Below are positions 26,083-34,952 of a stretch of DNA of 45,948 bases, piece after piece. Numbering within the stretch: the first letter of the stretch is position 1; the number at the start of each line of letters is the position of its first letter. The stretch comes from CAZUDI01 sp964618975 (GTDB taxonomy: Bacteria; Desulfobacterota; Desulfomonilia; UBA1062). The stretch is taken from assembly GCA_964618975.1 (NCBI GenBank), contig CAZUDI010000029.1:1-45948 (forward strand), in the 5' to 3' direction. Made by a program: the position numbers and the translations under genes. Under the pieces are notes generated by a model that saw only the letters and a list, made by a program, of their open reading frames with translations, was not told where the DNA came from and searched no databases.

Positions 26083-27105
26083 ATGCTCACGGATGAGTTT
26101 TTCGAGATCCTCGATCTTCTGCCCAGCGGGGTGATGCTGGCCGACCGCGAGGGCCGGGTGGAGTATGCCAACCGGGCCGCCCGAAGCTATATGCGCCTGT
26201 CGCAGGAGGATTGTGCGGGTTTGAACCTCAAGGGGCTCTTGCGTTCGAAGGGCGGCACCAAGGAAACCATCCTGCGCACTCCCGAGGATCGCCAGGTACA
26301 TGTGCGCCTGATTATGAGCGATCTGACCAGCGGCCGGTGTGCCGCCATCCTCACGGACATCACCGAGATCCACGATCTGCAGCAGGAGATCCTGAAGATG
26401 GACCGGCTCGCCAGTGTGGGTGAGCTGACCTCAGGCATCGCCCATGAGATCCGCAACCCCCTGGCCGGGATCAAGACCACGGCGCAGGCGCTCAACGAGG
26501 AGCTCCCGGTCTATGACCACAAGCGCGCCTATGTCGATAGAATCATAAAGGAAATTGATCGACTGAACAAACTGGTGGTGAATTTTTTCGACTTTGCCAA
26601 GCCCAAGACCTTGCACATGCAGGAATGTGATCTCGTCAAGGTCCTCGATGATGCGGTGGTCATGGTGCGGGAGATGGCCTCATCCAGTCAGGTGCAGGTC
26701 ATCGAGCTCTATCCGGCCCGGCCGGTCAAGGCGCTGGCCGATCCCGACATGATCCAGCAGGTGCTGATAAACATCCTCATCAATGGCATCCAGGCCATGG
26801 ATGCCGGGGGTCGCCTCGAGGTCAACCTGAGGGAGACCTCCTCCCAGGTGGAGATGGTGGTGAGCGATACGGGCAAGGGCATTCCCGAGCATCTCAGGAG
26901 CCGCATCTTCGACCCCTTCTTTACCACCAAGCCCAAGGGCATTGGGCTGGGGCTGTCCATCTCGTACCGTATCATGCGTATGCATACCGGCAACATCACC
27001 TTTTCCTCCGGCGAAGAGGGGACCACCTTCAGGGTGCTGCTGAAAAAGGGGATCCAAGAAAAGGAAGACATGCAAGAGAAACAGGGAAGAGGAGGGAAGC
27101 CGTAA
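26083..27105 (+). CDS. Soluble PAS-domain sensor histidine kinase
   Basis: A 340-residue cytoplasmic sensor kinase with no signal peptide or membrane helix. A PAS domain (about 5-95, LLPSGVMLADREGRVEYANRA) is followed by a HisKA helix with the phospho-acceptor H121 in IAHEIRNPLAGIKTT. The HATPase domain has an N box (NILINGIQAMDAGG, about 228-265), DTGKGIP, FDPFFTTK and GIGLGLSIS. The arrangement resembles NtrB-type kinases. No response regulator is adjacent. Its stop overlaps the tolQ start by one base (TAATG), so it is the first gene of the tol operon. Signal and partner are unknown. Confidence 0.9.
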   Translation: MLTDEFFEILDLLPSGVMLADREGRVEYANRAARSYMRLSQEDCAGLNLKGLLRSKGGTKETILRTPEDRQVHVRLIMSDLTSGRCAAILTDITEIHDLQQEILKMDRLASVGELTSGIAHEIRNPLAGIKTTAQALNEELPVYDHKRAYVDRIIKEIDRLNKLVVNFFDFAKPKTLHMQECDLVKVLDDAVVMVREMASSSQVQVIELYPARPVKALADPDMIQQVLINILINGIQAMDAGGRLEVNLRETSSQVEMVVSDTGKGIPEHLRSRIFDPFFTTKPKGIGLGLSISYRIMRMHTGNITFSSGEEGTTFRVLLKKGIQEKEDMQEKQGRGGKP

Positions 27106-27815
27106 TGTTGTTCACGTCGCAGGCGTATGCCGCCACGAGCCAGTTCAGGGGGGATATCGGGGCCATGATCATCGACTCCGACCCCATCGTGAAGCTGGTC
27201 CTGTTGATCCTGTTCACCTTCTCGGTCGTGTCCTGGGCCCTCATCATCCAGAAGTGGGCGGTGCTGGCCCGGGCCCGCAAGCGCGGGCAGCTCATTCTGG
27301 AGACGCTGACCGAGCGGGCCAGCATGGCGGATATCGTCGAGCGTGTGGATGAGGTGGGTGAATGCCCTCTGACCAGCCTTTTCCAGGCGGGTCGTTCCGA
27401 GCTGAACCGCATCACCCAGAAGACGACCCAGGTGCCCTTGTCCATGCTTGCCAATGTGGAGAACCGTATCTCCGTAGCCGGCGTCCAGGAAGGCATGCGC
27501 CTCGGGGGTGGCCTGGGGTTCCTGGCCAGCATCAGCAACGCCAGTCCTTTCATCGGGCTGTTCGGCACGGTGTGGGGCATCATGGACTCCTTCCGCGAGA
27601 TCGGGCTGAGGGGCAGCGCCAACCTGGCCACCGTAGCCCCGGGCATCTCCGAGGCCCTCATCGCCACGGCGGCCGGATTGTTTGTGGCTATTCCGGCCGT
27701 GCTCTTCTATAACTACTTCACCACCTCCCTGAGTCATGTCACGGCGCAGATGGACCAGTTCGGCATCGAATTCATGAACTGGATCCGGAGGGGATTGCTC
27801 CATGGTGACCAATAG
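27105..27815 (+). CDS. tolQ: Tol-Pal system protein TolQ
   Basis: Inner-membrane proton-channel subunit of the Tol-Pal motor that drives outer-membrane constriction. The 236-residue protein has the family's three membrane helices: about 27-47 (VKLVLLILFTFSVVSWALIIQ), about 134-156 (LGFLASISNASPFIGLFGTVWGI) and about 180-202 (ALIATAAGLFVAIPAVLFYNY). The middle helix carries the conserved PFIGLFGTVWGI. MotA/ExbB homologues are close, but the following tolR, tolB and pal fix the identity. It overlaps tolR by 14 bp. Confidence 0.95.
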   Translation: MLFTSQAYAATSQFRGDIGAMIIDSDPIVKLVLLILFTFSVVSWALIIQKWAVLARARKRGQLILETLTERASMADIVERVDEVGECPLTSLFQAGRSELNRITQKTTQVPLSMLANVENRISVAGVQEGMRLGGGLGFLASISNASPFIGLFGTVWGIMDSFREIGLRGSANLATVAPGISEALIATAAGLFVAIPAVLFYNYFTTSLSHVTAQMDQFGIEFMNWIRRGLLHGDQ

Positions 27816-28209
27816 GCCGAAACGCCTTGTTTCCGAGATCAACGTCACCCCCCTGGTGGATGTGATGCTCGTGCTGCTGATCATCTTCATGGTCTCGGCC
27901 CCCATGATGAAGGAGGGCCTGAAGGTGGAACTGCCCGAGGTGGAGGCCAAGGCCCTGCCCTCGGAGTCGCTGGATGTAGTCATCACCGTCAAGGATGACC
28001 GGACCCTGGACATCAATGGCAGTCCCATCGATCTGGGCCGTCTCGATCTGATCCTCTCGCAGATCCGCCAGCAGCGGGGGATCGAGACGGTCTACCTGCA
28101 GGCCGACAAGGGGGTGGACTACGGCTATGTGGTGGAGGTCATGGCGAAGATCCGGCAGACCGGGCTGACCAAGCTGGGGCTCGTAACCCAACCGCCGCTG
28201 AAGAGGTAG
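27802..28209 (+). CDS. tolR: Tol-Pal system protein TolR
   Basis: ExbD/TolR-family protein, 135 aa, that together with TolQ converts proton flow into movement. A short cytoplasmic N-terminus with SEINVTPLVDVMLVLLIIFMV contains the conserved proton-carrying Asp in the single membrane helix (about 19-36). The periplasmic domain (about 45-130) is normal in length. It ends one base before the next ATG. Confidence 0.95.
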   Translation: MVTNRPKRLVSEINVTPLVDVMLVLLIIFMVSAPMMKEGLKVELPEVEAKALPSESLDVVITVKDDRTLDINGSPIDLGRLDLILSQIRQQRGIETVYLQADKGVDYGYVVEVMAKIRQTGLTKLGLVTQPPLKR

Positions 28210-28210
28210 T

Positions 28211-28924
28211 ATGCAAAAGAGGTTCGCCGCATTCATTGGACTCTCGGTGCTTTTGCACCTGGGGCTCATGTATGCCGCCTTTGGCCTGGAGTTTGTGTCG
28301 CGCGGCAGGCGGGGGGCCGAGATCTACGAGGTCTCCATCGTGGCGTCCCCCCCGGCGGTGACGGCCAGGGGAAACTCGCCGGCCGTCTCGCGATCAGAGG
28401 TCATCTCCCAGGGCCGCAAGACCTACGTCCGCCGGGAGGGTCTGCCCTCCCGGGGTGTCGAGGCCATAGGGCGTGAGAAGACCCATCGCGGTAAGGTCCC
28501 CACCCTGAAGCCGTCCGAGATCGAACCCCCGGCGCTTCAGGAAGAGGCCTATGAGCTGCCCGCGCTGGAGGATCTGGTTGCAACAGGGGATTCCCTGCCA
28601 GGAGGATCCGCCCCCGCGGGCGGGGCGCTGGATGTGTGGCTGGCGCGGGTCAGGGATATGGTGGATGCAAACTGGAAGCTGCCCCCCGAGGTGTCCTTCC
28701 TGGATGCGAATCTCAAGACCACCTATGAGCTCAGGATCTCGCGCGAGGGCGATCTGCTGGCCAGGAGGCTCATGGTCTCCTCGGGCAACCGCCCCTACGA
28801 CCGGTCCGTGCTGCTGGCCCTGGAGCGCGTGAAACACTTGCCCCCGCCGCCGCTGGCGGTTATGGCGGGCAAGCAGTGGGAGCTTTTCGTGATCTCGTTC
28901 TCCCCGCCCCTGGGGGTTCGATAG
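28211..28924 (+). CDS. tolA: TolA/TonB-like energy transducer, compact
   Basis: A 237-residue protein in the tolA position. It has one N-terminal membrane anchor (about 7-27, AAFIGLSVLLHLGLMYAAFG), a proline- and charge-rich periplasmic linker (about 45-130), and a C-terminal TonB/TolA domain (about 138-235) containing WLARVRDMVDANWKLP and DRSVLLALERVKHLPPPP. The linker is much shorter than the long alanine-rich helix of enterobacterial TolA. The role, linking TolQR to TolB-Pal, is inferred from family and position. Confidence 0.85.
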   Translation: MQKRFAAFIGLSVLLHLGLMYAAFGLEFVSRGRRGAEIYEVSIVASPPAVTARGNSPAVSRSEVISQGRKTYVRREGLPSRGVEAIGREKTHRGKVPTLKPSEIEPPALQEEAYELPALEDLVATGDSLPGGSAPAGGALDVWLARVRDMVDANWKLPPEVSFLDANLKTTYELRISREGDLLARRLMVSSGNRPYDRSVLLALERVKHLPPPPLAVMAGKQWELFVISFSPPLGVR

Positions 28925-28940
28925 AGAGGAGATGTTAGCC

Positions 28941-30326
28941 ATGTGCGATACACGATCGGGGATGAGAGGCTCGGGGCGGGCAAGCCGCCAGCCCTGCCCA
29001 GGCAAGGGCGCGAGGATAAGGCGTGCGTATGGGGCGCGGATCAGGGTCCTGATCCTGTCCGTCCTCCTCATCCTCATCGCGGTGCCCGAAGGCACCGCCC
29101 AGCGCATCCATATCGACGTGCGTGCGCGCGGCTTCACCAAGCTGAAGGTGGCCATGCCCGCCTTTTCCGGATCGCAGGATCTCGCACCCGCAATCTGGGA
29201 ACACTGCGCGCGGGACCTGGCCCTCAGCGGGGTGTTCGAGTTGCTGGCACCTCAGACCTATATCGATCAGGGGCCCCTGGCGTCGGTGACCCCCGGGACC
29301 CTGAAGGACTGGACGCTCATCGGGGCCGATTACGTGATTACGGGCAGTGTGGCCCGCCTGGGGGACAAGGTGCAGCTCAGGGCCGAGATCGTGGAACTGG
29401 CCAGTGGCAGGCGGCTCGTGAATGCGTTGTATGCCAGCCCCTCAGGCACGCCCTATCGCATCGCGCATGCCCTTGTCGACACCTTTCTGGATCAATCGTT
29501 GGGTATCCCGGGGATGTTCTCGTCCAAGATCGTCTTCTCCCACCGGCAGGCAGGCAAGAAACAGCTTATGACCGCCTGGTGTGATGGCGCCGACCCTCGC
29601 ACAATCGGCGGTTTGGGAGATCTAGTGGTGAACCCGGCCTGGTCGCCTGAAGCGGATGCGCTGGCCTTCGTGTCCTACTGGCGCAACAATCCCGACCTCT
29701 ATCTGATGGACCTGAAGACCCTCAAGGTGGAACTGCTCTCGGAGCAGAAGGGTATCAACATCACTCCGGCCTTTGACCCCAGCGGGAAACGCCTGGCCTA
29801 TACGCTGTCCACCGACGGCAATCCGGAGATCTATGTGCTGGATCTTGCCACCAGACAGCGGCGTCGGATTACGCAGAACTGGGGCATCGATACCTCGCCG
29901 AGTTTCTCATCCGATGGGACACAGCTGGCGTTTTGTTCCAGCCGCGGGGGCACCCCGCAGATCTACCTCGTGGAGCTGGCGAGCGGCAAGGTGAAGCGAC
30001 TCACCTTTCAGGGCAACTACAATACGGAACCGGTGTACTCCCCGAAAGGGGATCTGATCGCCTTCACGCATCTGGCGGGGGACCGGCGCTATCACGTGGC
30101 TGTCATGCGGACAGACGGGAGCTCCCTCACGGTGCTTCCAGGCACCGGTAAGGGGGATGAATCACCGAGTTTCTCGCCGGATGGCCGGCTGATCGTGTTC
30201 GCCGCCTCCGACGGCCAGCTCTACGTTACGGACCTCGTGGGCAGCGCCTCTCCGGTGCGGATCACCGCGGGGGAGGGGGAATATGCGGAACCCAGCTGGT
30301 CGGGTGTCATCCGCCAGGGGGGATGA
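28941..30326 (+). CDS. tolB: Tol-Pal system beta-propeller protein TolB
   Basis: Periplasmic protein that shuttles between TolA and Pal. ATG 28941 has AGGAG nine bases upstream; an ATG at 28932 lies too close to that site. This gives 461 aa with a long arginine-rich n-region before the signal helix (VLILSVLLILIAVPEGTAQ). The N-terminal domain (about 55-190) precedes a six-bladed propeller with repeating WSPEADALAFVSY, FDPSGKRLAYTLS, FSSDGTQLAFCSS, YSPKGDLIAFTH and FSPDGRLIVFAAS. All blades appear intact. Confidence 0.95.
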   Translation: MCDTRSGMRGSGRASRQPCPGKGARIRRAYGARIRVLILSVLLILIAVPEGTAQRIHIDVRARGFTKLKVAMPAFSGSQDLAPAIWEHCARDLALSGVFELLAPQTYIDQGPLASVTPGTLKDWTLIGADYVITGSVARLGDKVQLRAEIVELASGRRLVNALYASPSGTPYRIAHALVDTFLDQSLGIPGMFSSKIVFSHRQAGKKQLMTAWCDGADPRTIGGLGDLVVNPAWSPEADALAFVSYWRNNPDLYLMDLKTLKVELLSEQKGINITPAFDPSGKRLAYTLSTDGNPEIYVLDLATRQRRRITQNWGIDTSPSFSSDGTQLAFCSSRGGTPQIYLVELASGKVKRLTFQGNYNTEPVYSPKGDLIAFTHLAGDRRYHVAVMRTDGSSLTVLPGTGKGDESPSFSPDGRLIVFAASDGQLYVTDLVGSASPVRITAGEGEYAEPSWSGVIRQGG

Positions 30327-30375
30327 TATTTTACTTGACCTGTGATTTGAAAGGGTTAATTTATGAACGATAATG

Positions 30376-30393
30376 GAGATGTATCGACATCTC
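30376..30393 (+). promoter_or_regulatory. Hairpin in the pal leader, with a possible promoter before it
   Basis: A perfect 7-bp stem GAGATGT / ACATCTC with loop ATCG sits in the 83-bp tolB-pal spacer, just before the pal ribosome site AAAAGGAGGGG. A weak sigma-70-like pair, TTGACC near 30336 and TAATTT about 16 bp later, precedes it. This could be an mRNA-stabilising 5' hairpin allowing extra Pal synthesis. No T tract follows, so it is not a terminator. Confidence 0.4.
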
Positions 30394-30409
30394 TCAAAAG
30401 GAGGGGCAT

Positions 30410-30964
30410 ATGAGCAATATGTGGAAGGTTCTTATCGTGGTGGTTGCATTCAGCATGGTCTGTGCTGCCGGGTGTGCGAAAAAGGGTGTGGAGCCGATCG
30501 AGGAGGTGACTCCTCCAGAGCCTCAAGTGACGCAGCCGGTCGTGCCGGAGCCGCAGCCCGTCATGCCTCAGGTTGAGCAAGAGGTGACCCAGGCCGTCAT
30601 CCCGAGCCTGGAAGAAGAGATCACGGCCTTTGAGCTGCGCGACATCTACTTCGATTTCGATAAATTCAATCTAAAGCCCGAAGCGAAGCTGGTCCTCAGC
30701 GAGAAGGCGGCCTTCCTGAACGCCCATCCCGAAATCAGCATCCGCATCGAGGGACATTGCGACGAACGGGGCACGGCCGAATACAACCTCGCCCTGGGCG
30801 ACCGCCGGGCCAAGTCCGCCCTGGACTACCTGGTCTTCCTGGGCATCAATCCTACCCGCGTCAGCAGTATCTCCTACGGGGAAGAACGGCCGGTGGATCC
30901 CGGGCACAACGAGGAGGCCTGGTCCAAGAACCGCAGGGTTCACTTCGACGTGCAGGGGATTTAG
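30410..30964 (+). CDS. pal: Peptidoglycan-associated lipoprotein Pal
   Basis: Outer-membrane lipoprotein that anchors the envelope to peptidoglycan. Length is 184 aa. The signal peptide ends in a lipobox with Cys22 (VCAAGC), followed by a Pro/Glu-rich linker (about 30-70). The OmpA-like domain (about 75-184) contains YFDFDKFNLKPEAK and the peptidoglycan-binding GHCDERGTAEYNLALGDRRA. The strong ribosome site AAAAGGAGGGGCAT fits high expression. Confidence 0.96.
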   Translation: MSNMWKVLIVVVAFSMVCAAGCAKKGVEPIEEVTPPEPQVTQPVVPEPQPVMPQVEQEVTQAVIPSLEEEITAFELRDIYFDFDKFNLKPEAKLVLSEKAAFLNAHPEISIRIEGHCDERGTAEYNLALGDRRAKSALDYLVFLGINPTRVSSISYGEERPVDPGHNEEAWSKNRRVHFDVQGI

Positions 30965-30967
30965 GTC

Positions 30968-31687
30968 ATGCGGCGGGCATTGTACCTCATCGGCGCACTC
31001 ATGTGTTTCGGCTGCGCCACGCAGCAGGATCTCGATGCCCTGCGCTGGGAGGTCAGTGCCCTGCAAACCCGCCTGAACAAGACCGAGGGACGCTTCGACG
31101 AGAAAGACCGGCTCATCCAGCAGAGCCTCACGCAGCAGGCGAACCTGCAGGCACAGTATACCGAGCTCTACACGCAACTGCTCACCCTGCAGGGGCGGTT
31201 GGACGAGGCCTCGAGCGGACCGGAATCCTCCTTTTCCGAGGAGAGGATAAAGACCCTGGAAAAGGAGGTCCAGGCGCTCAGAGAGCGCCTGGAGAACGGA
31301 GGACCGGACCCCCGGCAGGGGGGACGGTCGCTGTATGATGGCGGCCTGGAACTCTTCCGGGCGGGAAACTTTCAGGAGGCCATCGTGCGATTCGATGCCT
31401 ATCTGAAACAGTCTCCGGATCCCTCGCTGATCGACAACGTGCATTTCTGGATCGGCGAGTCGCTTTATGGCCTGGGGAGATACGAGGACGCCATCCTGCG
31501 CTACGACCTGGTGGTCAAGAAATTCAGCCAGAGCGAAAAGATGCCCGACTGCCTGTTGAAACAGGGGCTGTCCTTCCTCAAGCTGGGTGACAAAGAGACC
31601 GGGAATCTGATCCTGAAGCGCCTTGTGAAGGAGTATGGGGGGAGTGAAGCGGCCGGCAAGGCCAAAAAGGTGTTGGGGACGGGATGA
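30968..31687 (+). CDS. cpoB: Tol-Pal accessory protein CpoB/YbgF
   Basis: Periplasmic coordinator of peptidoglycan synthesis and outer-membrane constriction. The 239-residue protein has an N-terminal export signal with a possible lipobox (CFGC, Cys16), which would make it a lipoprotein unlike the soluble E. coli protein. A coiled coil follows (about 20-115), then a linker and TPR repeats (about 120-237, LYDGGLELFRAGNFQEAIVRF and two further units). It starts 4 bp after pal, the usual place for this gene. Confidence 0.92.
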   Translation: MRRALYLIGALMCFGCATQQDLDALRWEVSALQTRLNKTEGRFDEKDRLIQQSLTQQANLQAQYTELYTQLLTLQGRLDEASSGPESSFSEERIKTLEKEVQALRERLENGGPDPRQGGRSLYDGGLELFRAGNFQEAIVRFDAYLKQSPDPSLIDNVHFWIGESLYGLGRYEDAILRYDLVVKKFSQSEKMPDCLLKQGLSFLKLGDKETGNLILKRLVKEYGGSEAAGKAKKVLGTG

Positions 31688-32295
31688 TGGGAAAGGCGAT
31701 TGCAATCTCACGGGATTTCGGCTGCGGCGGGTTGGAGCTGGCCAGGGCCCTGGCACAAGAGCTAGGGTATGCGTACCTTGACAAGGCCCTCATCGTCGAG
31801 CTCGCCCAGAAGCTGCGCACCTCGGAGGGGGAGGTCAGCTCTTTCGAGGACGGCAAGTCCCTCGGGCTGTTCAATTTTGTCTCTAAATACATGACCAGCG
31901 CGATGGTCAAGGGCATTCTCGGGGACGACTTCGGGTATGTCGATCTCCAGAACTACCGACTGGCGCTCGAGGGCCTCATGAACGACCTGGCGGACCGCGG
32001 CGATGTGGTGATCGTGGGTCGTGGCGGGCAATGCATCCTCCAGAACCGTTCCGATGTGCTCCGGGTGGGCGTGATCGCCTCCATGGACTACCGCAAACGC
32101 TTCATTGTCGGCAAACAGGGGATCACGGAGGAGGAGGCACAATACATCATTTCCGTCAAGGACCATGAGCAGAAAAAATACCACGAGGTGATGTTCTCCC
32201 GCGACAATGATGACGCCACCCTCTATCATGTCATCATCAATCTAGAACGGGTCGACCAGGACAGTGCCGTCACGGTGATCAAGGCACTACTGTAG
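31684..32295 (+). CDS. Cytidylate kinase-like protein
   Basis: A 203-residue protein of the cytidylate-kinase-like family. The start is ATG 31684 or 31687; the first overlaps the cpoB stop by 4 bp. The N-terminus AIAISRDFGCGGLELARALA resembles the P-loop region of CMP kinases, but it reads RDFGCGG rather than GPxGxGK, so nucleotide binding may differ. VIVGRGGQCIL (about 107-117) and the YRKRFIV stretch are other family features. Despite the name, members are not proven CMP kinases. It ends the tol operon, a context that does not reveal its role. Confidence 0.8.
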   Translation: MMGKAIAISRDFGCGGLELARALAQELGYAYLDKALIVELAQKLRTSEGEVSSFEDGKSLGLFNFVSKYMTSAMVKGILGDDFGYVDLQNYRLALEGLMNDLADRGDVVIVGRGGQCILQNRSDVLRVGVIASMDYRKRFIVGKQGITEEEAQYIISVKDHEQKKYHEVMFSRDNDDATLYHVIINLERVDQDSAVTVIKALL

Positions 32296-32319
32296 AATAC
32301 CGCCCGTATGCGGGAGGGC

Positions 32320-32348
32320 TTGTCTGGCCCCTGCGAGTGATATATTAT
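32320..32348 (+). promoter_or_regulatory. Sigma-70 promoter of glgP
   Basis: TTGTCT (32320-32325) and TATTAT (32343-32348) are separated by 17 bp, about 50 nt before the glgP ATG. A small CCCG/CGGG hairpin (around 32303-32314) precedes it and may mark the end of the tol transcript, though it lacks a T tract. Confidence 0.6.
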
Positions 32349-32399
32349 TGAGAGAGTAGCCATATCTCTGTGAAGTGGAGTGCCAAAAAGGGGGCCGGC

Positions 32400-34952
32400 A
32401 TGAAGATCAGATCATTCCGGGTAGTTCCGACGCTGCCCGAGACGTTGTCACCGATTCTCACCCTTGCGTACAACCTCTGGTACTGTTGGAACCAGAAGGG
32501 GCTCAGGCTCTTCCAGCATATGGACCGGGACCTGTGGGAGCAGACCTGCCACAATCCGGTAGAGATGATTTCCCGACTCTCCCAGGGCCGTATTCTCGAC
32601 CTGCTCGAAGACGAGGGCTTCCTTTCCCAAATGCACCGGACCTGGGAGGAATTTTCGGATTACATGTCGGAAAAGGGGGTCTACTCCTTTCTTCTGACAC
32701 GCCCCGTCGACTTCACCATCGCCTACTTTTCCATGGAATTCGGTCTCACCGAGAGCCTGCCCATCTATTCGGGGGGGCTGGGCATTCTCGCCGGGGATCA
32801 CCTCAAGAGCGCCAGCGACCTGAGGCTGCCGCTGGTGGGGGTGGGACTCATGTACCGACATGGCTATTTCACCCAGTATCTGAGCGGAGACGGTTGGCAG
32901 CAGGAGGTCTTCCCGGACAACGATTTCTATCATATGCCCCTGAGTCTGGAGCGGGATCCTAAGGGGCGACCGGTGAAGATCAGTGTGCGTCTCGGCGAGC
33001 GGGAGTGCCGCGCCCAGATATGGAGATGCCAGGTGGGCCGGGTGGCCCTCTATCTGCTGGATGCCAATCTGGAGGAGAATCACCCGCACGACCGCGGTGT
33101 GACCTCGGGCCTGTACGCCGGCAACATGGAAGATCGCCTGCGTCAGGAGATCATGTTGGGGATCGGGGGGGTGCGGGCCCTGGAGGCCCTGGGACAGGAG
33201 CCCATCGTTTACCACATGAACGAGGGGCACAGCTTCCTGGTCGGCCTGGAACGCATGCGGCGGCTGATCAAGCGCGATGGTCTCGACTACGATACGGCGC
33301 GGGTCCTCGTGTATTCAACCCAGGTCTTCACGACGCACACCCCGGTGCCGGCGGGCAATGATGTCTTCGACGCCCACCTCATGGAACGCTATCTCAGGCC
33401 CCTTGTGGACGATCTCGGGATCAAGTGGTCGGAATTTCTGGCGCTCGGCCGGGAACGCATCAAGGACGAGAAGGAGCCTGTGGGGGCGACGGTCTTTGCC
33501 CTGAAGAACTCGTCCTTCCGCAACGGGGTCAGCCGGCTCCACGGGGTGGTGTCGCGCACGATGTGGAAGGAGATCTGGCCACATGTCGCGCCCGAGGACA
33601 CCCCCATCGCCTCCATCACCAACGGCATCCACATCCCCTCCTGGATATCGGCCGAGATGGCCGATCTCTTTGACCGCTACCTGGGGCCGCGATGGAAGGA
33701 GGATCCGGACAACCAGAAGGTGTGGGAACGCATCGACGAGATCCCGGACGGGGAGCTGTGGTCGACCCATCAGCGCCGTCGCGAGCGCCTGGTCGCCTTT
33801 GCGCGCGCCCGGCTCGTAGCGCAGCTCAAACGGCGCGGCGCCAAGCCGAGCGAGATCGGCCGGGCACGCGAGGTTCTGCACCCCGAGGCCCTGACCATCG
33901 GTTTTGCCAAACGTTTCGCCACCTACAAGCGCGGATCCCTCATCTTTCAGGATATCGAACGTCTCAGGGCCATTATATCCAATCAGGAGTTCCCGGTGCA
34001 GATCATCATCTCGGGCAAGGCCCACCCGCGGGATCAGGAGGGCAAGGCCATCATCCAGAGCCTCCTGCATATCAGCCGTGAAGACCCCTTCCGTGATCGT
34101 GTCGTTTTCCTGGAGGATTACAATATCAACATCGCCCGCTACCTGGTGGAAGGCGTCGATGTGTGGCTGAACAACCCCCGCCGTCCTCTGGAGGCCTGCG
34201 GCACCTCGGGGATGAAGTCAACCGCCAACGGCGCATTGAACCTGAGCGTACCGGACGGGTGGTGGGATGAAGGCTACCAGCCGGATATCGGATGGTCCAT
34301 CGGGGACGGCGAGGTCTACGACAACCTGGACTACCAGGATCAGGTCGAGAGCAAGGCCATCTATGATATCCTGGAGCGGGAGATTATCCCCCTGTTCTAC
34401 GACCGGGGGCTCGACGGACTGCCCCGGGGCTGGATCGCCCTTATGAAGCGCTCCATGCGCACCCTGTGTCCGGAGTTCAATTCCAACCGTATGGTGGAGG
34501 AATACACCGACAAGTGCTACCTGGAGGCCGCCCTCAACCACCGTATCCTCACGGCGGACAACTATGCCATGGCGCGCGCACTCGTCGACTGGAAGGCACA
34601 CCTCACGCAACACTGGGGAGAGGTCAGGGTTCTGGACCTCTCCCACGAGGAGGGTGAGGAGGTCAAGGTGCATGCCGAGGTGGTGGTCAAGGCACGCGTC
34701 CACCTGGGGCCTGTCGATCCCGACCACATCAGCGTGCGTGTCTACCTGGGCACCCTCGACGATGCCGGCAACCTGAGCGATCCGCACGAGTTCGTGATGG
34801 AGCATATCGCGCGCCAGAAAGAAGGGGTTCATATCTTCGAGGCCCGTCTGAGTTGTGACGATACGGGCAGCTTCGGATATACGATCCGAATTCTGCCCAA
34901 ACACCTCCACTGCAAATATCCGGTGGACCTGGGGCTGATCTGCTGGGCATGA
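32400..34952 (+). CDS. glgP: Alpha-glucan (glycogen/maltodextrin) phosphorylase
   Basis: GT35 PLP-dependent enzyme releasing glucose-1-phosphate from alpha-1,4-glucans. ATG 32400 (MKIRSFRVVPTLPETLSPIL) is the family-typical start; an in-frame GTG ten codons earlier has no ribosome site. Length is 850 aa. An N-terminal DUF3417-like segment (about 8-115) marks the bacterial and archaeal short-type phosphorylases. The catalytic domain has MEFGLTESLPIYSGGLGILAGD, HMNEGHSFL, TIGFAKRFATYKR and the PLP site EACGTSGMKSTANGAL with Lys606. The C-terminal 100 residues look beta-rich. It is transcribed alone. Confidence 0.95.
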   Translation: MKIRSFRVVPTLPETLSPILTLAYNLWYCWNQKGLRLFQHMDRDLWEQTCHNPVEMISRLSQGRILDLLEDEGFLSQMHRTWEEFSDYMSEKGVYSFLLTRPVDFTIAYFSMEFGLTESLPIYSGGLGILAGDHLKSASDLRLPLVGVGLMYRHGYFTQYLSGDGWQQEVFPDNDFYHMPLSLERDPKGRPVKISVRLGERECRAQIWRCQVGRVALYLLDANLEENHPHDRGVTSGLYAGNMEDRLRQEIMLGIGGVRALEALGQEPIVYHMNEGHSFLVGLERMRRLIKRDGLDYDTARVLVYSTQVFTTHTPVPAGNDVFDAHLMERYLRPLVDDLGIKWSEFLALGRERIKDEKEPVGATVFALKNSSFRNGVSRLHGVVSRTMWKEIWPHVAPEDTPIASITNGIHIPSWISAEMADLFDRYLGPRWKEDPDNQKVWERIDEIPDGELWSTHQRRRERLVAFARARLVAQLKRRGAKPSEIGRAREVLHPEALTIGFAKRFATYKRGSLIFQDIERLRAIISNQEFPVQIIISGKAHPRDQEGKAIIQSLLHISREDPFRDRVVFLEDYNINIARYLVEGVDVWLNNPRRPLEACGTSGMKSTANGALNLSVPDGWWDEGYQPDIGWSIGDGEVYDNLDYQDQVESKAIYDILEREIIPLFYDRGLDGLPRGWIALMKRSMRTLCPEFNSNRMVEEYTDKCYLEAALNHRILTADNYAMARALVDWKAHLTQHWGEVRVLDLSHEEGEEVKVHAEVVVKARVHLGPVDPDHISVRVYLGTLDDAGNLSDPHEFVMEHIARQKEGVHIFEARLSCDDTGSFGYTIRILPKHLHCKYPVDLGLICWA

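Noticed and set aside
26074..26092. Sigma-54-like TGGCACG element at the kinase start
   Set aside because: The -12 part reads TCAC instead of TTGC and the element overlaps the start codon.
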